Assembly: GCA_019391515.1 (NCBI GenBank)
Contig: JAHXQP010000023.1
Location: forward strand, 62,001 to 126,000
Source: Clostridiaceae bacterium
GTDB lineage: Bacteria; Bacillota; Clostridia; Tissierellales; Sporanaerobacteraceae
Length of the DNA stretch: 64,000 nt
Reading direction: 5' to 3'
Part shown: one piece after another, positions 55,532 through 64,000 of the stretch
How positions within the stretch are numbered: the first letter of the stretch is position 1
Layout of the letters: every line of letters begins with the position of its first letter
Notes under the pieces: model-generated
What the model was told of the DNA's origin: nothing
What the model saw: the letters and a program-made list of their open reading frames with translations, nothing else
Databases searched by the model: none
Made by a program: the position numbers and the translations under genes

Positions 55532-57001
55532 TTATTTTCCAGTTGCTAAACCTTCTTTTTTAAGTCTTACATCAGGTTCTGATGGTAATCCAAACCTTGG
55601 TATAAATCTATCCCATCCTGTACGAGTAAGAATTAGTATAGAAAGTACTGCAATCATAGCCATGAAATTATATTTAACTATATCTAATTTTGCAAATTTG
55701 TGTAATGGATAAACTGCTGAAGCAATTCCAATATAGAAATTTACATATACATGCCATGGAATAAGTTGTGAACCAAATACTCCTAACGCATCTCCAAAAG
55801 TGGCATTTCTAAGTTTTAACTTATACATATCTTCTTCACTAGCTTCAACGTTATTGTCCGTAATAGTTTTGATAATAGGTCCAATAGTTACTATTTGAGC
55901 CATTTCATCTGATAAAGTTGCATTTCCTAATAGACAAAGTAATGCATTCCAAGTCATAAGTTGTCTTACACTCTTTGCCTTTCTTACAATAAAATTTGAT
56001 ATTGGAGCAAAAGCATCCATTCTACCCATGATTCCACCAAAAGCTCCTACCCACATCATCATTACTATAACCCAAGATCCTGCGTCTGAAAATCCAGTAT
56101 ATATTAAACCTTTATCTCCAACAACATCACTAATATTAGTAACTGTCCCTGCAAAAGCTCCCAATATTAACGATGTTACTATTCCAATTCCCAAACAAGC
56201 TAATGTTGGTACTCCTTTAATTGCAGCTCCTATAACTAGTATCAACGGAATAACCATATAATACGGTACTCCCTCTTTTACCTGATTTAAAAGTGTTACG
56301 GCTGAAGCATTTTTTTCTTCTAAGTTTTGCCAAACTTCTCCTGGAATTTGGTCGATAGCTTCTCCACCATCTGCCTTTATATTAGGTAATCCCATTCCAA
56401 CACTTACTCCAAAGAATATTATTGCTGCTAATATTAAACATAGTATAGACCATGCACCTTGATGTCTAATTCTATCAATAACTTCTACACCTTGAATACC
56501 TGAACTTACTACTGTAGTATCAGAAATTAGTCCAATATTGTCTCCAAAACATGCTCCTCCTGCTATTGCAGCAGTTGTTAATAAAAGATTTCCATCTACT
56601 ATATGATTTAACCATAAGAATATAGGTGCACATGCTGCAAATGTTCCCCATGATGTACCTGTTGCTACTGAAAGTATTGCTGTTACTAAAAGTCCAGTAA
56701 CTGCCACTGTCTTAGCTGTAAGTCCTAACTTTAGTGCCATATTGATTATAGATGCTCCTACACCTGTGGACATAAAACATGCTGCCATTGCATAAGCCAT
56801 CATTAAAATAAAGAATACAAGCTGTTCCTCTTTTACACTTTCAATTGCTGCATCTAAACTATCGTGAAAAGAAACTTTCTCAGTAGCCCTAGCTATTATG
56901 GAAGCATATATAACAGCTATTGGTGCCGCTATAAGTGCATCAAAGCCTCCAATCATTAGCCCTGCTAATAAAAATACTGGTGATAACTTTAATAACGCCA
57001 T
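55532..57001 (-). CDS. nhaC: NhaC-family Na+/H+ antiporter, copy 2
   Basis: The 489-residue protein matches copy 1 along its length, including ATGTSWGTFAACAPIFLWLN and NATLSDEMAQIVTIGPII. Main differences are the start of the loop after residue 215 and the short C-terminal tail. It directly follows the racemase by about 70 bases and is likely in its operon. In other Clostridia, NhaC-type genes occur next to ornithine racemase, suggesting transport of ornithine or a D-amino acid. Confidence 0.88.
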   Translation of the reverse strand: MALLKLSPVFLLAGLMIGGFDALIAAPIAVIYASIIARATEKVSFHDSLDAAIESVKEEQLVFFILMMAYAMAACFMSTGVGASIINMALKLGLTAKTVAVTGLLVTAILSVATGTSWGTFAACAPIFLWLNHIVDGNLLLTTAAIAGGACFGDNIGLISDTTVVSSGIQGVEVIDRIRHQGAWSILCLILAAIIFFGVSVGMGLPNIKADGGEAIDQIPGEVWQNLEEKNASAVTLLNQVKEGVPYYMVIPLILVIGAAIKGVPTLACLGIGIVTSLILGAFAGTVTNISDVVGDKGLIYTGFSDAGSWVIVMMMWVGAFGGIMGRMDAFAPISNFIVRKAKSVRQLMTWNALLCLLGNATLSDEMAQIVTIGPIIKTITDNNVEASEEDMYKLKLRNATFGDALGVFGSQLIPWHVYVNFYIGIASAVYPLHKFAKLDIVKYNFMAMIAVLSILILTRTGWDRFIPRFGLPSEPDVRLKKEGLATGK

Positions 57002-57072
57002 TTAATATCTCTCCTTCTATTTATTTAGTGTTTTAGATAATAAATTATTGCTTAAAGAATATTTATTTTATC

Positions 57073-58143
57073 TTAGATATAAATCCTTTTCACATAAGGT
57101 GAGGTCATACATCTAAGTATTGCTACATAGTCAAGAGTAAAACTTATTATATCGCCAATTTCATAATCTCTATCAGAGTTAGTAATATCTAAAATTAAAT
57201 GGTCACTGCTGCTTCCAAGTATATTTATGTTTTCATCGTCCGGTAACATAAATTGAGGATCACAATCTTGTTTTCCTACAGCACATATAGCCCTTTTCAT
57301 CATACCTTTGTCCTCAAAAGTCGGTACATTTCTAAAAGCATCCATAGCTACCTCTCCTATAGGCATTGAAGGTTTTTCTTGTACTTCTACTATTTCTGCT
57401 TTAAGCTTAAAGGCATCATTATAAGTATCTGGTATCATGGTCCATGTTACTTCAACCAGTCCAAGAATTATCGATGTTCCAAGTCTCATTTGATTTACAC
57501 CTTCTGGTAGTTCTTCATGTTGTATCAAACATAATGAGCTGGAATTTCCACCAGAAATAAGTTCTAATTCTATATTAAATTTTTCCTCTATTTCCTTCTT
57601 AATATCTGCAAGTTGCCCAACGTTTTCCTTAGAAGGAATAATAGCACCGTAACAAGTTAAATTTGTACCTATGCCTACTAGCTTTACACCTTCTAAATCC
57701 AAAATCTGGCTAATCGTTTTCATAATAGTATCCTTATTATTATAAAAAATTCCTTCCCTTAAATCTCCTACATCTATCATTAAAACGATTTCATGAGTTT
57801 TTCCTAATTTTACAGCTTCTTTAGATATAGCTTCTATAGTCTTTATCTCTGAATTAAGGGAGATATCTGCAAATTCAACCAATCTCTTTGCCTCACTCAT
57901 TGCAGGAAGTCTTAGAAGCATCTTTTTTGCAGGCAAATCCTTAAACTTTTCTAAATTGTCCAATTTAGAATCCCCTAATGTATCTATTCCTCCATCTATC
58001 ATAGCTTGCGCAAGCTCAATAGAACCACTAGATACTTTAGTTACTCCAACTGGATTTACTCCATTCTTTTTACATATATCTGTAACAACCTTTGCATTAT
58101 GTCGTATTTTTTTAATATCTACTTCGATAAATGGATATTGCAT
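57073..58143 (-). CDS. orr: Ornithine/alanine racemase, PLP-dependent
   Basis: The 356-residue enzyme has the Ala-racemase N-terminal (TIM-barrel) fold with the PLP Lys in GVTKVSSG near residue 36. Further family blocks are MLLRLPAMSEAKRLVEFADI, SGGNSSSLCLI and LGSSSDHLILDITNSDRDYE. It closely resembles the ornithine racemase of Clostridium sticklandii, which I recall as sharing LLRIP, GDLREG, SGGNSSS and GASSDHLIVD blocks. Ornithine and alanine are both possible substrates. The usual ornithine-degradation genes (ora, ord, ort) are not in the window. Confidence 0.85.
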   Translation of the reverse strand: MQYPFIEVDIKKIRHNAKVVTDICKKNGVNPVGVTKVSSGSIELAQAMIDGGIDTLGDSKLDNLEKFKDLPAKKMLLRLPAMSEAKRLVEFADISLNSEIKTIEAISKEAVKLGKTHEIVLMIDVGDLREGIFYNNKDTIMKTISQILDLEGVKLVGIGTNLTCYGAIIPSKENVGQLADIKKEIEEKFNIELELISGGNSSSLCLIQHEELPEGVNQMRLGTSIILGLVEVTWTMIPDTYNDAFKLKAEIVEVQEKPSMPIGEVAMDAFRNVPTFEDKGMMKRAICAVGKQDCDPQFMLPDDENINILGSSSDHLILDITNSDRDYEIGDIISFTLDYVAILRCMTSPYVKRIYI

Positions 58144-58510
58144 TTTCTTCCCCCATTTTGTTTTTATTTGAAATAAAAATAATTAAAGTTATTTATATAA
58201 TAATTGAAAACGTTTTTATTTTTGGGCAAAAATAGACATTCTTAGTGTTTTTTTATTATTTCCTCCTTTTTCCGTTTATATTTTAACATAGATAATGTTA
58301 AAAGTACAACTTTTTTTATTTTATTTAGTTACAAGATATACTATTCGACAAGTTTTACAAAAACCCTTTTATTTTTTTAAACTTTTTTCACTAATCTTCA
58401 TAAAGTATCATGGAAAAGTTTACAAATAATGCAAAAATATTGTTACACATTGTGTTTTCATGTCATAATTATATCAAAGTTTCATATATATTGCTAGCAT
58501 CCATTTATTG
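58144..58510. other. Intergenic region upstream of racemase
   Basis: About 370 AT-rich bases with no gene, presumably holding the racemase promoter on the minus strand. I see no confident regulatory motif. Confidence 0.45.
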
Positions 58511-58557
58511 GGTGTATAAAAAGTCCACTCCATACTGAAGTGGACTTTTTATACACC
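58511..58557 (-). terminator. upp terminator
   Basis: Nineteen-base perfect arms (58511-58529 and 58539-58557) with a 9-base loop end immediately at the upp stop. T-rich stretches are within the stem. Confidence 0.9.
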
Positions 58558-59235
<678 letters not shown>

Positions 59236-59242
59236 TTATACA

Positions 59243-59692
59243 TTATAACATATACTTAGTTTCTATGTCAGAAATTTTATTTACCCTTCTTTCATGTCTT
59301 CCACCTTGAAACCTCGCTTTTACCCAAGTAGACACAATTTCTAAAGCTAAATCTTTTCCTACTACCCTTCCACCTAAAGCTAAAACTTGTGCATTATTAT
59401 GCTCTACAGACATTTTAGCTGAATAAGTGTCACCACATAGCGCACATCTTATGCCTGCTACTTTATTACATGATATGGATATTCCTATACCAGTTCCACA
59501 TACAACTATACCTCTATCACATTCTCCATTTTTAACAGCCAAAGCCACCTTTTCTCCAAACTCAGGATAATCCACTGATTCAGAAGAATTGGTACCATAG
59601 TCAATATATTCTATTCCTTCCTCTTCTAAAAAACTTTTAATATGCTCTTTTAGTTCATATCCTCCATGATCTGAGCCTATTCCTATCTTCAT
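59243..59692 (-). CDS. rpiB: Ribose-5-phosphate isomerase B
   Basis: The 149-residue enzyme has GSDHGGYELKEHIKSFLEEE, the Cys-containing VVCGTGIGISISCNKVAGIR and HNNAQVLALGGRVVG, all active-site segments of RpiB/LacAB proteins. It interconverts ribose- and ribulose-5-phosphate. It lies between ywlE and upp as in Bacillus. Confidence 0.96.
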   Translation of the reverse strand: MKIGIGSDHGGYELKEHIKSFLEEEGIEYIDYGTNSSESVDYPEFGEKVALAVKNGECDRGIVVCGTGIGISISCNKVAGIRCALCGDTYSAKMSVEHNNAQVLALGGRVVGKDLALEIVSTWVKARFQGGRHERRVNKISDIETKYML

Positions 59693-59703
59693 TTCTATTC
59701 CTC

Positions 59704-60156
59704 CTATTCTTGTATTTTTTCTGCAATTTTCTCTAAAGCTTCTTCTATTTCTTTTTTTGACTGCTCATAAGCTCTCATTCCCATTCCATAAGGGTCTATT
59801 ATATCTTCTTCTACCCCAAAGGCATATTCTTTCAAAGTATATACCTTTCCTTGGACTATGGAATAATTATTTATTAATACATCTTTATGAGACCTAGTCA
59901 TGGTCAATATCAAATCTGAGCCACCTAAAAGCTCTCTATTCACCATTTTAGCCCTATGACTAGAAATATCTATTCCTTCTTTTTTTAAAACTTCCATTGC
60001 TTCCTTACTTGCTCTACTTCCTTTCATAGCAAATACCCCAGCAGAATCTACCTTTATATTTCTTATTTCCTTCCTATCTAATATATCCTTAAAAAGGCCT
60101 TCTGCCATACTACTTCTACAAGTATTCCCTGTACAAACAAATAGAACTTGCCTCAC
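59704..60156 (-). CDS. ywlE: Low-MW phosphatase, YwlE-type protein arginine phosphatase
   Basis: The 150-residue protein has the P-loop VLFVCTGNTCRSSMAEGLFK and the late acid motif IIDPYG. The Thr in CTGNTCRS is the residue that makes B. subtilis YwlE prefer phosphoarginine over phosphotyrosine, where Ile is usual. The order sua5-ywlE-rpiB is that of Bacillus. I infer that phosphoarginine is the substrate; the partner kinase McsB is not in the window. Confidence 0.9.
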   Translation of the reverse strand: MRQVLFVCTGNTCRSSMAEGLFKDILDRKEIRNIKVDSAGVFAMKGSRASKEAMEVLKKEGIDISSHRAKMVNRELLGGSDLILTMTRSHKDVLINNYSIVQGKVYTLKEYAFGVEEDIIDPYGMGMRAYEQSKKEIEEALEKIAEKIQE

Positions 60157-60169
60157 AAACCTCTCTCCT

Positions 60170-61219
60170 TTATACTCTTCTTATATTTCCACCACAAGCT
60201 TTCTTCATTCTGTTCATAATAGCTGTTCCAATGCCTTCTTTATCTACTCCCTCAGCTAGTATTATATCTACATTTAACTTATCAAATTGCCTCAATATTT
60301 TAAATAGATTTCTAGCTATGGTCTCTTTTTCATTCCTACTTCCCATTGTCAATACAATTCCTTCATCATACTCTTTAACTGTCTCTTCAGTAGCCATTAT
60401 ACCCAGTTTTTTCCCTTCCAGTTCCATTTTTTTAGAGTATTCCCTTATTGAAGAAACCATATCTTCTACATCTCCAGAGAAAACTATCATTTCAGCCTTT
60501 GGTGCATAATGTTTATATTTTTGTCCTGGAGATTTAGGCACTATATTTTCATCATCACTTATTATACTTTCATCGTATTTAACTTGGGGAAATATTTCTA
60601 AAAGATCTTCATAAGTCACTCCTCCAGGTCTAAGTATAGTAGGTATATCTTGAGATATATCAAGTACAGTAGATTCTACCCCTATGCCAGTACTACCTCC
60701 ATCTATAATCATATCTACCCTACCACTTAAATCCATAATAACATGTTCTGCATTTGTTGGACTTGGTTTACCTGAAAGGTTGGCACTAGGCGCTGCAATA
60801 GGTACTTTTGAATATTTTATAAGTTCTGAAGCAATTTTATGTTTTGGCATCCTAATAGCTACAGTTGAAAGCCCTCCAGTTAATTTCTCGGATATTTTTT
60901 CACTCTTATTGAATATAAGGGTAAGAGGTCCAGGCCAAAATCTTTCCATAAGCTTTCCTGCCCTCTCATTTATATCTTCCACTAGAGGATATACTTCTTC
61001 TATGCTGCTTACATGGAGAATCAAAGGATTGTCCTGTGGTCTTCCTTTAGCAATAAATATTTTATCTACTGCTTCTTCATCAAAACAGTTGGCTCCTAAA
61101 CCATAGACTGTCTCAGTAGGAAAAGCAACAGTTCCCCCCCTCTTTATTATATCTGCAGCTTTTTCTACTATTTCACTATTTGGATTGTCCTTTTCTACTT
61201 TTACTACAATAGTTTCCAT
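60170..61219 (-). CDS. ywlC: Threonylcarbamoyl-AMP synthase
   Basis: The start at 61219 (METIVVKVEKDN) has AGAAGGTG upstream; the longer frame has no ribosome site. The 349-residue protein holds the YrdC domain (GGTVAFPTETVYGLGANCFD, then KGRPQDNPLILHVS) and a C-terminal Sua5 domain. It makes the intermediate for t6A37 on ANN-decoding tRNAs. The gene follows the prfA side, as in B. subtilis. Confidence 0.95.
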   Translation of the reverse strand: METIVVKVEKDNPNSEIVEKAADIIKRGGTVAFPTETVYGLGANCFDEEAVDKIFIAKGRPQDNPLILHVSSIEEVYPLVEDINERAGKLMERFWPGPLTLIFNKSEKISEKLTGGLSTVAIRMPKHKIASELIKYSKVPIAAPSANLSGKPSPTNAEHVIMDLSGRVDMIIDGGSTGIGVESTVLDISQDIPTILRPGGVTYEDLLEIFPQVKYDESIISDDENIVPKSPGQKYKHYAPKAEMIVFSGDVEDMVSSIREYSKKMELEGKKLGIMATEETVKEYDEGIVLTMGSRNEKETIARNLFKILRQFDKLNVDIILAEGVDKEGIGTAIMNRMKKACGGNIRRV

Positions 61220-61362
61220 AGTACACCTTCTTTTTGTATTATCTTTTTCTTCTAAATATATATTATACATGATTTTTTTAATCTTAAGTAGGGGTTTTTA
61301 GTTCTTTATACTATTTTACAAGAATATTAATAGAATAGATAAAATATTAAAGGAGGGAAGCT

Positions 61363-62076
61363 ATGGATGATATTTATACTATTACTTTAGTAGGCTTTTT
61401 TGTTGGAGTGGCTGGTACTGGACTTGGAGGGCTATTTGCCCCTTTTATTAAAGAAGAAAACCAAAAGCTTCTAAGCTATCTACTAGGTCTTACTGGAGGA
61501 CTTATGCTTAGCATTGTAGCTTTTGAACTTCTACCTCAGGCATATATATTAGGAGGATTTATAACAGAAATAATAGGAGTAATACTTGGAATTATTGTAG
61601 TTATTTCTGTAGAAGAAATAACCGTTGGAAAAGACTATAATTCCCTTATGAAAAGTGGAATTATATTGAGTATAAGTATGGGGATACACAATCTACCTGA
61701 AGGATTGGCCATAGGCTCTAGTTTCATGGCTCATAAAGAAATGGGACTTACTCTAGCACTTGCTATACTTGTTCACAATATTCCAGAAGGTCTAGCCTTA
61801 GTTGCTCCTCTTAAAGCAGGAAAGCTACCTAATTGGAAAATAGTTTTAACCACTCTTATTGTAGGGGTTCCTACTGGAATAGGAGCTTTTATAGGGGCTT
61901 ATCTTGGAACTGTATCCAATTATCTCATATCCTTCTGTCTATCTTTTGCAGGAGGAACTATGCTCTATATAATATGTAATGATTTAATCCCAAATGCAAA
62001 AACCCTTCACAGTGGAAGGGCTTCTACCATATGGATAATCATAGGCTTTATACTAGGAATGCTAACAGTCTTTTAG
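61363..62076 (+). CDS. ZIP-family metal transporter
   Basis: The 237-residue protein has about eight helices and the paired metal-site motifs [13 protein letters not shown] and [13 protein letters not shown] in helices four and five. It is closest to the GufA subgroup and should import Zn2+ or other divalent metals. It is on the plus strand between two minus-strand genes; its last codon overlaps the prfA stop by 4 bases. AGGAGG precedes the start. Confidence 0.9.
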   Translation: MDDIYTITLVGFFVGVAGTGLGGLFAPFIKEENQKLLSYLLGLTGGLMLSIVAFELLPQAYILGGFITEIIGVILGIIVVISVEEITVGKDYNSLMKSGIILSISMGIHNLPEGLAIGSSFMAHKEMGLTLALAILVHNIPEGLALVAPLKAGKLPNWKIVLTTLIVGVPTGIGAFIGAYLGTVSNYLISFCLSFAGGTMLYIICNDLIPNAKTLHSGRASTIWIIIGFILGMLTVF

Positions 62077-63140
62077 CCTACATGTTTTAATTTTTCCGCT
62101 TGATCTGTTGTTATGAGTGCTTCTACTATTTCTTCAATATCTCCATCTAAAAATGATTCTAGTCTATGGATAGTCATATTGATTCTATGATCAGTTACCC
62201 TACCCTGAGGGAAATTATAAGTTCTTATCCTTTCACTTCTATCTCCAGAGCCTACTTGGCTCCTTCTTTCTTCAGCTATTTCTTGATTTTGTTCTGTCAT
62301 AAGCTGATCATAAAGTCTAGCTTTAAGGATCTTCATAGCTTTGTCCCTATTCTTATGTTGGGACTTTTCATCTTGACAGGATACAACCATTCCTGTTGGT
62401 AAGTGGGTAATTCTAACTGCTGAGTCAGTAGTGTTTACACTTTGGCCACCATTTCCTGAAGAACGGAATACGTCTATCCTTATATCATTTGGATTGATTT
62501 CCAAATCTATATCTTCAGCTTCTGGAAGGACTGCTACAGTAGCGGTAGATGTATGTATCCTACCACTTGCTTCAGTTTCTGGTACCCTTTGAACCCTGTG
62601 AACACCACTTTCATATTTTAATTTACTATAGGCACCTTTACCTTTGATCATAAATATTGCTTCTTTAAATCCTCCAATACCTTGGTTGTTAGAATCCATC
62701 ATTTCAACTTTCCAGCCTTGTTTTTCTGCATACATAGAGTACATTCTAAGAAGGTCTCCTGCAAATAGTCCTGCTTCACTTCCACCTGCTCCAGCCCTTA
62801 TCTCTACAATAACATTTTTATCATCATTTGGATCCTTAGGTATAAGAAGTATCTTGAGTTCTTCTTCTAAAGCTGCAACTTGAGATTCCAAATCAGTTAT
62901 TTCTTCTTTTAACATTTCTTTAAATTCATCGTCTAATTTTTCTTTAAGCATTTCTTTATCTTCTTCTAAAGTCTTAGCTGCTTCATTAAATTCTCTATAT
63001 TTCATAACTATAGGCTCTACTTCTGCATGTTCTTTAGCAAGCTTTTGCCATTCTTGTGTGTCTTCCATTACTTTTGGATCAATTATCTTCAGGCTAAGCT
63101 CTTTATATTTCTTTTCCAAAAAATCTAATTTATCTAACAC
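62073..63140 (-). CDS. prfA: Peptide chain release factor 1
   Basis: The 355-residue factor has the GGQ loop in [16 protein letters not shown] and the [18 protein letters not shown] region. It reads UAA/UAG in the ribosomal A site and releases the peptide. It lies in the Bacillus order prfA ... ywlC, with the ZIP gene on the opposite strand in between. Confidence 0.97.
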   Translation of the reverse strand: MLDKLDFLEKKYKELSLKIIDPKVMEDTQEWQKLAKEHAEVEPIVMKYREFNEAAKTLEEDKEMLKEKLDDEFKEMLKEEITDLESQVAALEEELKILLIPKDPNDDKNVIVEIRAGAGGSEAGLFAGDLLRMYSMYAEKQGWKVEMMDSNNQGIGGFKEAIFMIKGKGAYSKLKYESGVHRVQRVPETEASGRIHTSTATVAVLPEAEDIDLEINPNDIRIDVFRSSGNGGQSVNTTDSAVRITHLPTGMVVSCQDEKSQHKNRDKAMKILKARLYDQLMTEQNQEIAEERRSQVGSGDRSERIRTYNFPQGRVTDHRINMTIHRLESFLDGDIEEIVEALITTDQAEKLKHVG

Positions 63141-63189
63141 ATCTTCACCTCCACAATGTTTTCATATATAATTTAATACACTCATAATC

Positions 63190-63708
63190 TCAATAAACTA
63201 GTACTCCTGCTGCCCCTGCTAATATAATTGCTAATATAGGATGAAGCTTTTTAAAAGATATTAAATAAAACAACACTCCTCCTATTATAACACTTTTAAA
63301 ATCTATAAATGCATTTTTTGCCACACTGATACTAGCTGATACAATAAGACCTAAAACTACTGGCCTTATACCTTTAAATGCCCAATCTACATAAGGGGAA
63401 TTTTTAAACTTCGATAGAAAATGGGCTATTAAAATTATTATAATTACCGATGGAAGGACTACAGCAGTAGTTGCCAGTATAGAACCTAGTACCCCTCCCA
63501 CTTTATATCCTAGAAAGGTAGCAGAATTTATAGCAACTGGACCTGGTGTCATCTCCACTACAGCTAGTATATCTATAAATTCTTTAGCAGTAAGCCAACC
63601 GTGGACTTCTATTACTTCTTTTTCAATCAGTGGAATCATAGCATACCCACCACCAAAGGTAAAAGCTCCTATTTTTAAGAAAGATAAGAAAAGATTTAAT
63701 AATTCCAT
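63190..63708 (-). CDS. Chromate transporter, short-chain CHR subunit
   Basis: The 172-residue half-size CHR protein has about five to six helices and starts FLSFLKIGAFTFGGGYAMIP, with EMTPGPVAINSATFLGYKVG later; these are the CHR-domain hallmarks. Short CHR proteins come as pairs that act together, exporting chromate or moving another oxyanion. The upstream partner overlaps its start by one base. Confidence 0.9.
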   Translation of the reverse strand: MELLNLFLSFLKIGAFTFGGGYAMIPLIEKEVIEVHGWLTAKEFIDILAVVEMTPGPVAINSATFLGYKVGGVLGSILATTAVVLPSVIIIILIAHFLSKFKNSPYVDWAFKGIRPVVLGLIVSASISVAKNAFIDFKSVIIGGVLFYLISFKKLHPILAIILAGAAGVLVY

Positions 63709-64000
63709 TATTTATTCTCCTTAAACTTATAATATCCTATAGCACCAAAAGCTGATACAAGTATGACAACTATAGGACTTATATCTATAAATGCTACAGC
63801 CAAAACTGTAAGAACACTAATAACTAACATATATTTACTAATATCCATCTTTCTTGCAAGCTTATATACGGCGGTAAAAATCAAAGCTGCCACTGCTGGC
63901 CTTATGCCTAAAAATGCTTTATCTATTACAGGATTATTCCTATATTTCCAAAGAGATGTTACAATCAACAGTATAATCAAAAACGAAGGAAGAATAGTCC
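63708..64000 (-). CDS. Chromate transporter partner, 5' end cut by window
   Basis: The frame is open to the window edge with no start codon inside, so the N-terminal part is missing. Its end overlaps the next CHR gene by one base. LGIRPAVAALIFTAVYKLAR and two membrane helices match the C-terminal part of short CHR subunits. Confidence 0.8.
   Translation of the reverse strand, partial: TILPSFLIILLIVTSLWKYRNNPVIDKAFLGIRPAVAALIFTAVYKLARKMDISKYMLVISVLTVLAVAFIDISPIVVILVSAFGAIGYYKFKENK

Overview
The window is a low-GC, AT-rich chromosome segment from an anaerobic, flagellated, spore-forming Firmicute, most likely a clostridial or tissierellal lineage. This rests on spoIID, spoIIQ-like and spoIIID genes, sigma-D type flagellar promoters, strong Shine-Dalgarno sites, an S-box riboswitch on metK, fermentative CoA-transferase/thiolase genes and a sodium-type F-ATPase. 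Most genes lie on the minus strand, and several long stretches follow the Bacillus subtilis gene order.

Region 1 (1-9.4 kb) is a mixed set: a truncated Xaa-Pro aminopeptidase, a TDT-family transporter and a C_GCAxxG_C_C protein that converge on a 27-bp palindrome, an ATP-grasp (glutathionylspermidine-synthase-like) gene next to an ABC exporter, a MtaA/UroD-type methyltransferase behind a 14-bp inverted repeat, and a chemotaxis receptor. Region 2 (9.4-11.7 kb) is a decayed gene joining a UvrD-type helicase, an HsdR_N-like nuclease domain and a LexA/UmuD-like self-cleaving peptidase. It has one visible frameshift and no Walker A motif.

Region 3 (11.8-23.8 kb) is the late flagellar cluster in the order comFC, yvyF, flgM, flgN, flgK, flgK-like, flgL, DUF6470, fliW, csrA, flagellin, with recD2 standing where B. 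subtilis has comFA. Upstream is a ComK-like gene whose promoter spacer holds a near-consensus LexA box. Region 4 (23.8-28.9 kb) carries a small cassette (sigma factor, DUF1659, DUF2922, YvrJ), metK with its SAM-I riboswitch, a small multidrug-export protein, tRNA-Pro(UGG) and a TtcA-type PP-loop protein.

Region 5 (28.9-44.5 kb) matches the Bacillus block: atpZ/I-B-E-F-H-A-G-D-C, ywmB, murA, spoIID, spoIIQ, spoIIID, mbl, flhO, flhP, then flgJ. Region 6 (44.6-50.7 kb) is an ato-like short-chain acyl-CoA module (thiolase, CoA-transferase A and B, AtoE transporter, sigma-54 activator) with a canonical -24/-12 promoter. Region 7 (50.9-64 kb) holds wecB and wecA/tagO, two NhaC antiporters, an ornithine/alanine racemase, upp, rpiB, ywlE, sua5/ywlC, a ZIP transporter, prfA and a split chromate transporter.

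A dispersed non-coding palindromic repeat occurs three times (near 14.2, 27.8 and 33.7 kb), always between genes. The strongest leads are the SOS-box promoter on the ComK-like gene, the helicase-nuclease-LexA fusion, the ATP-grasp/ABC pair, the sigma-factor/YvrJ cassette, the sigma-54 promoter with its overlapping inverted repeat, and the CsrA target in the flagellin leader.
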